From assembly GCA_014843695.1 (NCBI GenBank), contig CM026387.1, forward strand, positions 64,287,842 to 64,351,841: a stretch of 64,000 bases of DNA, given 5' to 3'. The translations under genes were made by a program, and so were the position numbers. This stretch comes from Archivesica marissinica. Its lineage: Eukaryota > Mollusca > Bivalvia > Venerida > Vesicomyidae. Positions 29,101 to 41,100 of the stretch are shown here, one piece after another (positions within the stretch are counted from its first letter, which is position 1; every line of letters begins with the position of its first letter). The notes beneath the pieces were generated by a model, which saw only the letters and a program-made list of their open reading frames with translations, was not told where the DNA came from and ran no database searches.

Positions 29101-32100
29101 AACCAGCCTGATGATGGTGAGTAGCTTGCAGTATAGAATACACAGTAAAACCAGGGCCACAGTCTGATGCACCGGAGGATGGGAACCAGTCTGATGATGG
29201 TGAGGAGCTTGCAGTATAGAATACACAGTAAAACCAGGGCCACAGTCTGATGCACCGGAGGATGGGAACCAGTCTGATGATGGTGAGTAGCTTGCAGTAT
29301 AGAATACACAGTAAAACCAGGGCCACAGTCTGATGCACCGGAGGATGGGAACCAGTCTGATGATGGTGAGTAGCTTGCAGTGTAGAAAACACAGTAAAGC
29401 CGGGCCACAGTCTGATGCACCGGAGGATGGGAACCAGCCTGATGATGGTGAGTAGCTTGCAGTATAGAATACACAGTAAAACCAGGCCACAGTCTGATGC
29501 ACCGGAGGATGGGAACCAGTCTGATGATGGTGAGTAGCTTGCAGTGTAGAAAACACAGTAAAGCCGGGCCACAGTCTGATGCACCGGAGGATGGGAACCA
29601 GCCTGATGATGGTGAGTAGCTTGCAGTATAGAAAACACAGTAAAGCCGGGCTACAGTCTGATGCACCGGAGGATGGAAACCAGCCTGATGATGGTGAGTA
29701 GCTTGCAGTATAGAATACACAGTAAAGCCTGGCCACAGTCTGATGCACCGGAGGATGGGAACCAGCCTGATGATGGTGAGTAGCTTGCAGTATAGAATAC
29801 ACAGTAATCCGGGCCACAGTCTGATGCACCGGAGAAGGAACCAGCCTGATGATGGTGAGTAGCTTGCAGTATAGAATACACAGTAAAACCAGGGCCACAG
29901 TCTGATGCACCGGAGGATGGGAACCAGTCTGATGATGGTGAGTAGCTTGCAGTGTAGAAAACACAGTAAAGCCGGGCCACAGTCTGATGCACCGGAGGAT
30001 GGGAACCAGCCTGATGATGGTGAGTAGCTTGCAGTATAGAAAACACAGTAAAGCCGGGCTACAGTCTGATGCACCGGAGGATGGAAACCAGCCTGATGAT
30101 GGTGAGTAGCTTGCAGTATAGAAAACACAGTAAAGCCGGGCTACAGTCTGATGCACCGGAGGAAGGGAACCAGCCTGATGATGGTGAGTAGCTTGCGGTA
30201 TAGAATACACAGTAAAGCCGGGCCCCAGTCTGATGCACCGGAGGATGGGAACCAGCCTGATGATGGTGAGTAGCTTGCAGTATAGAAAACACAGTAAAGC
30301 CGGGCTACACATGCATTTGTGTTAGCACAGTCCTCTTTTTTACCCACCGTCCCCCTCCAAACAAGGGTAACATTTTCAAGAGAAATAAAAAATGTGCAAT
30401 TGAACTACAGTTTGTGTTTAACTTCATTTCAGATTCTGTGGTGATGGAGAAACGAGTAGCAGAATTCGAACCCACAACCGTGAACCCAGCAGACAGTAAA
30501 TACAGCGTGCAGGCTCTAGCTACCTTAGCAGAGGTACAGTTACCCCATTTATTATGCAAACTTTGGCAAAGCACTGCAATAACACATACGCGTGTATTTT
30601 CTCAGGTCGTATTTGAAATTTGGTCCAAATTTGTACAAGTTGCGAGACGCCCAGTCTGCCTCCGTGGTCGAGTGGTTAAGGTCGCTGACTTGTATACCAC
30701 TAACCTATCATCATTGATCGTCACGGGTTCGAGCCCCGCTCAGGCCGTGTCTCATTTATATGAAAAAGTTGGCAGTTTCTTACGGAGGTTGATGCACCCA
30801 AGTACTGGTTAACCGCTGGAGCCTGCCCAGGAAAGGTGTTGTTAGGTAAACTGCCCGCCGGCGATATAGCCCAAAATGGTGCTGATGCAGGCGTAAAACC
30901 CGAAATATATATATATATGCGAGACGCCCTTGGGGGTGGTGACCTTGTTAGAAATTGTGACAGTCGTTTTGAAGCGTAATGTGACATTAACATTTTTAGA
31001 TTACTGCTCCGTTGCTAGATGTGATATATACGAGTGATGAGAAGGATAAAGTGTCTCCGTTCCTGACATCTCTGCTCTACAACATATTTCCATACCTCAA
31101 ACACCACAAGTAAGCTAGCGTTCTATATCTCTTTCCTCTCTAAACATTCTATTTTTAGATACGTTTTTGTATCGTTTACCGGTATCTACCGTCGCCCTCT
31201 GGTTAATGGGGGCAGTGTGATGCCTCCAAAAGTGTATTTGTCATTTTATTTTTTGGAGGATAGTGCCAAATCCAGATGCATATCTACAGTCAAACCTGTG
31301 TTAGTAGTTACCTCCATTATACAGTCAACCCTGTGTTAATGGTCACCTCTATTGTACAGTCAAACCTGTGTTAGTAGTTACCTCCATTATACAGTCAAAC
31401 CTGTGTTAGTAGTTACCTCCATTATACAGTCAACCCTGTGTTAATGGTCACCTCTATTGTACAGTCAAACCTGTGTTAGTAGTTACCTCCATTATACAGT
31501 CAAACCTGTGTTAATGGTCACCTCTATTGTACAGTCAAACCTGTGTTAGTAGTTACCTCCATTATACAGTCAAACCTGTGTTAATGGTCACCTCTATTGT
31601 ACAGTCAAACCTGTGTTAGTAGTTACCTCCATTATACAGTCAGACCTGTGTTAGTAGTTACCTCCAGTATACAGTCAAACCTGTGTTAGTAGTTACCTCC
31701 ATTATACAGTCAAACCTGTGTTAGTAGTTACCTCCATTATACAGCCAACCTGCGTAAGCAGTCTATTTCCAGATTCTCAATATGTTTTTATTATACATTT
31801 GCCCTCTATTAAGCCTTTGCATGCTAGCGGCTGATAAAATCACTGGCCAACAGCATAGAGCCAGATCCGATCAGTTCTATGCTGTTTGCTATTCGGATTG
31901 TGGTGCTAAAACATTTGGCTGAATAGCAAACGACATATATCCTAATCAGATGCGGCGTTACGCCGTGGCTGATCTGGATCTATGTTGTTAGCAAATGTGA
32001 TTTTATTTACTTAGCAGGCAACGGGTTAAGCATCCAACCTGGCTTAAGCAGCCTGTTTACAGATTCTCAATATGATGTTTTATTATTCATTTGACCTCTA

Positions 32101-35100
32101 TTAAGCAGCCTGTTTACAGATTCTCAATATGTTGTTTTATTATTCATTTGACCTCTATTAAGCAGCCTGTTTACAGATTCTCAATATGATGTTTTATTAT
32201 TCATTTGACCTCTATTAAGCAGCCACCTGTACTAAGCAGCCACTATCTGTTAATCCCTTGGCTGGCTGCTTAACACAGGTTTGACTGTAGTTCTCTTATA
32301 TGCCTCGTGTATAGCATCAATATATAAGACCTCGGATTTTAGTCCCAACTGAAAGACTGTTAATATTATTATTGTCAAAGTGGTATCGAACCTGAGATCC
32401 CTGGATTCGCAGTCCATCGTATTAACCACTGGACCACTGACCCGTCTGCTACGATGAACTTGTGAAGACTATTTGGTTTCTATAGCACATGTTGCAGAGT
32501 CTACCGGATAATCCATCACCACAAGGGAGAGAGAATAGGCCATGTGGAATTTAAATGCCTTGCCTAAGTGCTCAATCGTAACTGCTCCAGCTTTGCACAA
32601 ACTCTGGGCCTTAAGCACTTGAAGCAAACGCGTTACCACGGCGCTTTCATAACTTCCACTTACGGCTTACTGGAGTATACAGTACAATCAAACCTGTCTT
32701 AAGCAGCCAGCCAAGGGAGTCACATAAAGTGGCTGCTTAGCACAGGTGGCTGCTTAATAGATGTTAAATGTATAACAAAGTAACATATTGGGAATCTGAA
32801 AACTGGCTGCTTAATGCAGGTTGGCTGCTTAATAGAGGTGCCCATTAACACAGGTTTGACTGTATACATATAGATATTTAGCCCTTTGCCATATGTGCCT
32901 TTTGATGCCATTACCAGTACTGCACACATAATGATACAACAATCATAGGAAAACAACTACTAGAAAGGTCAGAGTTTCATAATGGACACAACCCTTAAAC
33001 TTCTAATTATGTGGGGTACATACGTTGGCTTTATCCATTGATTATGAATGCAGGGTTCCCTCTGTCTGAATATTTGTCTGCGCCACCAAAAAACAGGAGC
33101 CAATTTGATGTACTTGGAGCCAACTAAGAGCCATATAGTTCACAAATAAATATTTGAAGCCATGTATTTGACAAAATATGTGTCCAAAAAAAAAAGTGTA
33201 AAAAAACAAAAATAAAGTTGTTCCAAATATTTTCGCCATTGGCAACCGACAGCTGGAACCCTGGAATGGAGAAGATACAGCAGCATATATACCTATGTCT
33301 GTATGAGAGAAAGAGTTAACACATTACATAAGATTGTTAAAACTCCCTTGGACCTTCTATGTAATGAAATGTGTTATCTAATGCTAATTTTAGGACCAAT
33401 AACCTACCGAGTATCAGAGCTGCTTCCCAGTTCCTGTCCTCGATCAGTAGTTACCAGTATATGAGAAAGGCATGGCGGAAGGAGGCCCTGGACCTGCTGC
33501 TCGATGCCCGCTTCTTCCAAATGGATATGGAGAGTATCGGATACTGGACCACGATAGTGGACAATCTCATGACCCACGATAAAACCACATACAAGGATCT
33601 CATGGGTATGTATGCTATTTGTGTTGTGTATTTTTGTTCATACGTTTATATAGTATCTGGTTAATTGAGGTGACTGGAATAATGGATTCAACACCTACAT
33701 CCAGCAGCCAGTATCAGGAATGCTGGATTCACTTTACTTTTATATTACATTTTGATTACTTTTAGATTACATTTAGATTACTTTTAGATTACATTTTTAT
33801 TACTTTTGGATTACATTTTTATTACTTTTGGATTACATTTTTATTACTTTTAGAGTACATTTTTATTACCTTTTGATTACTTTTAGATTACATTTGGATT
33901 ACTTTTAGATTACTTTTTGAATACTTTTTGATTACCTTTTGAATACTTTTAGATTACGTGGCTACATGTAATATTGAACTAAAACTATTGACTTGCCATA
34001 TATGCAAACTTTGACCATCGTGTATAGTGCTCCTATTCTGCTCCATATTGCAGCACGAGTATCAATGGCTCAGACGGGATCCCTCAATCTGTTCAGTAAT
34101 AAGGAACAAGAGATTGACCAGAAAGCTGCCATGTTGAAGAGACTAGCATTTACTGTATTCTGTAGCGAAGCCGACCAGTACCAGAAATCTATACCGGAGA
34201 TACAAGGTATGACTGCTACCGGAAAACTATACCAGAAATACAAGGTGTGACCAGTACTGGAAATCTATGCCAGAACTATGAGCTATGACCAGTACTGAAA
34301 ATCTATTCCAGAGATATACGGTGCAAGGGTACAGGAAATCTATGCTAAAATATAAGGTATGACCAGTACTGGAAATCTATGCCAGAACTATGAGCTATGA
34401 CCAGTACTGAAAATCTATTCCAGAGATATACGGTGCAAGGGTACAGGAAATCTATGCTAAAATATAAGGTATGACCAGTACTGGAAATCTATGCCAGAAC
34501 TATGAGCTATGACCAGTACTGAAAATCTATTCCAGAGATATACGGTGCAAGGGTACAGGAAATCTATGCTAAAATATAAGGTATGACCAGTACTGGAAAT
34601 CTATGCCAGAACTATGAGCTATGACCAGTACTGAAAATCTATTCCAGAGATATACGGTGCAAGGGTACAGGAAATCTATGCTAAAATATAAGGTATGACC
34701 AGTACTGGAAATCTATGCCAAAACTATACAATATCACTGTAAAGGAAATCTATGCTAAAGTATAAGGTATGACCGATACAGGAAATCTATGCTAAAATAT
34801 AAGGTATGACCAGTACTGGAAATCTTTGCCAGAACTATACAATATCACTGTAAAGGAAATCTATGCTAAAGTATAAGGTATGACATATCTATGCCAGAAC
34901 TACGAGGTATGACCAGTACTGGAAATCTATGCCAGAACTACGAGGTATGACCGATACTGATAGTCTATTCCAGAGATATACAGACTACGACCAGTACCAG
35001 AAATCTATATTGGAAATACAAGTGTGTTGACCGCCTCATAACCGAGAGGTTGTAAGTTCAAGCCCCACCAGAACCGCGCAGTGGAGAGCGATTAATCTAA

Positions 35101-38100
35101 TGTTGTAAAAACTTGTTTCGCAATTGACCTAAAATAAATTTGTATAAACCATAAACTATTATTTATATGTATCGAGATTTTTTTGGAACTACAGTAACAT
35201 GTGCAGATAGAAATAAATGTTTTTTATTTTCAGAAAAGCTTGCAGAAAGTCTACGTATCCCACAAGCCCCATCAGTGATGGCCCATGTGTTCTTATGTTT
35301 CCGTGTTCTCATGGTGAGGGTGTCACCGCAACATCTCACATCAATGTGGCCTACCATCATAACAGAACTTGTATGTTATTTTTGTGTTTCTATTTCTCCT
35401 AGTTCACTGGTGCCTGCCCAAACTTGGACTGTCCTATCTCACTGGTGCCTGCCCAAACATGGACTGTCCTATCTCACTGGTGCCTGCCAAAACATGGACT
35501 GTCCTATCTCACTGGTGCCTGCCCAAACATGGACTGTCCTATCTCACTGATGCCTGTCCAAACATGGAATGTTCTATCTCACTGGTGCCTGCCCAAACAT
35601 GGACTGTCCTATCTTTACTGGTGCCTGCCCAAACATGGACTGTCCTATCTCACTGGTGCCTGCCCAAACATGGACTGTCCTATCTCACTGGTGCCTGTCC
35701 AAACATGGAATGTTCTATCTCACTGGTGCCTGCCCAAACATGGACTGTCCTATCTTTACTGGTGCCTGCCCAAACATGCACTGTCCTATCTCACTGGTGC
35801 CTGCCCAAACATGGACTGTCCTATCTTTACTGATGACTGTCCCAACATGGACTGTCCTATCTCACTGGTGTCTGTCCAACCTTGGACTGTCCTATCTCAC
35901 TGGTGCCTGTCCAAACATGGACTGTCCTATCTCACTGGTACCTGTCCAAACATGGACTGTCCTATCTCACTGGTGCCTGCCCAAACATGGACTGTCCTAT
36001 CTTTACTGATGACTGTCCCAACATGGACTGTCCTATCTCACCAGTGACTGTCCCTACATGGACTGTCCTATCTCACTAGTGACTGCACAAACATGGACTG
36101 TCCTATCTCACTAGTGACTGCACACACATGGACTGTCCTATCACACTAGTGACTGCCCAAATATGGACTGCCCTATCTCACTAGTGACTGCACAAACATG
36201 GACTATCACACTAGTGACTGCCCAAATATGGACTGTCCTATCTCATCTCACTAGTGACTGCCCAAACATGGATTGTCCTATCTCACTAGTGACTCCCTAC
36301 ATGGACTGTCCTATCTCACTAGTGACTGCACAAACATGGACTGTCCTATCACACTAGTGACTGCCCAAATATGGACTGTCCTATCTCACTGGTGCCTGCC
36401 CAAACATGGACTGTCCTATCTCACTGGTGCCTGTCCAAACATGGACTGTTCTATCTCACTGGTGCCTGCCCAAACATGGACTGTCCTATCTTTACTGGTG
36501 CCTGCCCAAACATGGACTGTCCTATCTCACTGGTGCCTGTCCAAACATGGACTGTTCTATCTCACTGGTGTCTGTCCAACCTTGGACTGACCTATCACAC
36601 TGGTGCCTGTCCAAACATGGACTGTCCTATCTCACTGGTACCTGTCCAAACATGGACTGTCCTATCTCATTGGTGACTGCCCAAACATGGACTGTCCTAT
36701 CTCACTGGTGACTGTCCCAACATGGACTGTCCTATCTCACTGGTGCATACCCCAACATGGACTGTCCTATCTCACTGTACCTGCCCAAGCATGGACTGTC
36801 CTATCTCACTGGTACCTGTCCAAACATGGACTGTCCTATCTCATTGGTGACTGCCCAAACATGGACTGTCCTATCTCATTGGTTACTGCCCAAACATGGA
36901 CTGTCCTATCTCACTGGTGACTGCCCCAACATGGACTGCCCTATTTCAATTGTGCCTGCCCCAACATGGACTGCCCTATCTCAATTGTGCCTGCCCCAAC
37001 ATGGACTGCCATATCTCAATTGTGCCTGCCCCACACAGACTGTCCTAGCTCACTTATACACACATGGACTGCTCTAATCAATCTCACCTATACAGATGCA
37101 TCTTTTATTGACAGTCCATCACATTAAGCCACTAAACAGTTGCATTTGTTATTGACAGTCCATCACATTAAGCCACTAAACAGTTGCATTTGTTATTGAC
37201 AGTCCATCACATTAAGCCACTAATCTATGTGTCTGTAAGCCATTAAACAGTTGCACCTCACTACAATGTGGTTCAAACAGCTGCACCTCACTACAATGTG
37301 GTTAAACAGTTGCACCTCACTACAATGTGGTTAAACAGTTGCACCTCACTACAATGTGGTTAAACAGTTGCACCTCACTACAATGTGGTTAAACAGTTGC
37401 ACCTCACTACAATGTGGTTAAAACAGTTGCACCTCACTACAATGTGGTTAAACAGTTGCACCTCACTACAATGTGGTTAAACAGTTGCACCTCACTACAA
37501 TGTGGTTAAACAGTTGCACCTCACTACAATGTGGTTAAAACAGCTGCACCTCACTACAATGTGGTTAAACAGCTGCACCTCACTACAATGTGGTTAAACA
37601 GTTGCACCTCACTACAATGTGGTTAAACAGTTGCACCTCACTACAATGTGGTTAAACAGTTGCACCTCACTACAATGTGGTTAAACAGCTGCACCTCACT
37701 ACAATGTGGTTAAACAGTTGCACCTCACTACAATGTGGTTCAAACAGCTGCACCTCACTACAATGTGGTTAAAACATTGTAACATAACAGTGGACTGTGT
37801 AACCTTACAGTGTGCTGTGTAACCTAACAATGGGCTGTGTAACCTTACAGTGGGCTGTGTAACCCTTACAGTGGACGTGTAACCTTACAGTGCGCTGTGT
37901 AACCTTACAGTGGGCTGTGTAACCTTACAGTGGACTATGTAACCTTACAGTGGGCTGTGTAACCCTTACAGTGGAATGTGTAACCTTACAGTGGACTGTG
38001 TAACCCTTAGAGTGGGCTATGTAACCCTTACAGTGGGCTATGTAACCCTTACAGTGGACTGTATAACCCTTATAGTGGGCTGTGTAAGCCTTACAGTGGG

Positions 38101-41100
38101 CTGTGTAACCCTTACAGTGGGCTGTGTAACCTTTACAGTGGGCTGTTTAACCCTTACAGTGGACTGTGTAACCTTACAGTGGACTATTTAACCCTTACTG
38201 TGGACTGTGTAACCCTTACGGTGGCATGTGTAACCTTTCAGTGGGCTATGTGACCCTTACAGTGGGCTGTGTAACCTTACAGTGGGCTATTTAACACTTA
38301 CAGTGGGCTGTTTATACTTACAGTGGGCTGTGTAACCTTACTGTGGGCTGTGTAACCCTTACATTGGACTGTGTAACCCTTACTGTGGACTGTGTAACCC
38401 TTACGTGGGCTATGTAACCCTTACAGTGGACAGTGTAGCTTAAATTGGGCTGTGTAACCTTACAGTGGTATGTAACCTTACAGTGGCTGTGTACCTTACA
38501 GTGGACTGTGTAACCTTACAGTGTGCTGTGTAACCTAACAGTGGGCTTTGTACCTTACAGTGGGCTGTGTAACCCTCACAGTGGGCGTGTAACCTTACAG
38601 TGCGCTGTCTAACCTTACAGTGCGCTATGTAACCTTACAGTGGATTATGTAACCTTACAGTGGGCTGTGTAACCCTTACAGTGGGCTGTGTAACCTTTAC
38701 AGTGGGCTGTGTAACCCTCACAGTGGACTGTGTAACCTTACAGTGGACTATATAACCCTTACAGTGGCATGTGTAACCTTACAGTGGGCTATGTAACCCT
38801 AACAGTGGGCTGTGTAACATGACAGTGGGCTATTTAACACTTACAGTGGGCTGTGTAACCTTACAGTGGGCTGTGTAACCTTACTGTGGGCTGTGTAACC
38901 CTTACAGTGGACTGTGTAACCCTTACAGTGGACTGTAACCTTACAGTGGACTGTAACCCTTACTGTGGGCTGTGTTACCCCTAGAGTGGGCTGTAACCCT
39001 TACATTGGACTGTGTAACCCTTACAATGGGCTATGTAACGATTCCAGTGGACTGTGTAACCTTACAGTGGGCTATATAACCCTTACAGTTGGACATGTAT
39101 CCCTTACAGTGGACTGTGTAACCCATACAGTGGACTATGTAACCTTACAGTGGGCTGCGTAACCTTACAGTGGACTGTGTATCCTTACAGTGGGCTGTGT
39201 AACCTTACAGTGGACTGTGTAACCTTACAGTGGACTGTGTAACCTTACAGTGGGCTGTGTAACCCTTACTGTAGACTGGGTAACCTTACAGTGGACTGTG
39301 TAACCTTACAGTGGACTGTAACCCTAAAGTGGACTGTGTAACCTTACAGTGGACTGTGTTACCCTTACAGTGGGCTATTTAACCCTTAGTGGGCTGTGTA
39401 ACCCTTACAGTGGGATGTGTAACCCTTACAGTGGGCTATGTAACCCTTACAGTGGACTGTGTAACCTTACAGTGGACTGTGTAACCTTACAGTGGGCTGT
39501 TTAACCTTACAGTGGGCTGTGTATCCCTTACAGTGGGCTGTGTAACCTTACAGTGGACTGTGTAACCTTACAGTGGGCTATGTAACCTTACAGTGGGCTG
39601 TGTATCCCTTACAGTGGGCTGTGTAACCTTACGGTGGACTGTGTAACCCTTACAGTGGGCTATGTAACCTTACAGTGGACTGTGTAACATTACAGTGGAC
39701 TGTGTAACCCTTACATTGGGCTGTATAACCCTTACAGTGGACGTGTAACCCTTACAGTGACTGTAACCCTTACAGTGGACGTGTTACTCTTAAAGAGGGC
39801 TGTGTAAACCTTACAGTGGACGTGTAACTCTTACAGTGGACTGTGTAACCCTTACAGTGCACTGTGTAACCCTTACAGTGGACTGTGTAACACTTACAGT
39901 GGACTGTGTAACCGCACAGTGGACTGTGTAACCCATACAGTGGGCTATGTAACCCTTACTGGGCTGTGTAACCCTTACAGTGGGATGTGTAACTCTTACA
40001 GTGGGCTATGTAACCCTTACAGTGGACTATGTAACCCTTACAGTGCTCTGTGTAAACCTTACAGTGGATTGTGTAACCTTACAGTGAACTGTGTAACCTT
40101 ACAGTGGACTGTGTAACACTTACAGTGGACTGTGTAACCCATACAGTGTACTGTGTAACCTTACAGTGGACTGTGTAACCTTACAGTGGGCTATTTAACC
40201 CTTACAGTGGACTGTGTAACCCTTACAGTGGACTGTGTAACCCTTACAGTGGACTGTGTAACCCTTACAGTGGACTGTGTTACCTTACATTGGACTGTGT
40301 AACCCTTACAGTTGGCTATGTAACCCTTACAGTGGACTGTGTAACCTTAAAGTGGGCTGTGTAACCTAACAGTAGACTGTATAACCTTACAGTGGACTGT
40401 GTAACCTTACAGTGTGCTGTGTAACCTTACAGTGGGCTGTGTAACCTTACAGTGGGCTGTGTAACCCTTACAGTGACTGTGTAACCCTTACGTGGACTGT
40501 GTACTCTTTCATTGGGCTGTGTACCCTTACAATGGACTGGTGTACCCTACAGTAGCGTGTAACTGTTTATAGTGGACATGTTTAACCCTTACAGTGGACG
40601 TGGTAACTCTTTACAGTGGACTGTGTAACCCTTACAATGACGTGTGCACCCTTTACTGTGGACTGTGTAACCCTTACAGTGGACTGTGTAACCCTTACAG
40701 TGGACTGTAACCCTTACAGTGAACTTAGTAACCCTTACAGTGGCCTGTATAATCCTTACAGTGGGCTGTGTAACCCTTACAGTGGGCTGTTTAAATCTTA
40801 CAGTGGATTATGTAACATTACAGTGGACTATGTAACACTTACAATGGGCTGTGTAACCCTTACAGTGGGCTATGTAACCCTTACAGTGGGCTATGTAACC
40901 CTTACAGTGGGCTGTTTAACCCTTACAATGGACTGTGTAACCTTACAGTGGGCTGTTTAACCCTTACAGTGGACTGTGTTAACCCTTACAGTGGACTGTG
41001 TAACCCATGCAGTGGGCTATGTAACCCTTATAGTGGACTGTGTAACCTTACAGTGGACTATGTAACCCTTACAGTGGACTGTGTAACCCTTACAGTGGCC

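Larger units (their letters stand above)
31285..32289 (+). mobile_element. TIR element family C, copy 3, amplified and nested
   Basis: Begins TACAGTCAAACCTGTGTTAG, ends ACAGGTTTGACTGTA. Its 5' end is amplified (31285-31745), a MITE-like element sits at 31812-32029, and an internal piece is tripled at 32040-32218. Confidence 0.8.

Noticed and set aside
27783..30312. Reverse open frames up to 781 aa (ATHHHQAGSHPPVHQ repeats)
   Set aside because: Antisense of the 83-bp array derived from DOP1 exon 9; frame openness follows from the unit.
30657..30745. Possible tRNA-Ser/Leu gene
   Set aside because: A and B boxes are present, but the copy continues into a conserved SINE body shared with 11671 and 51669 and the acceptor stem is not convincing.
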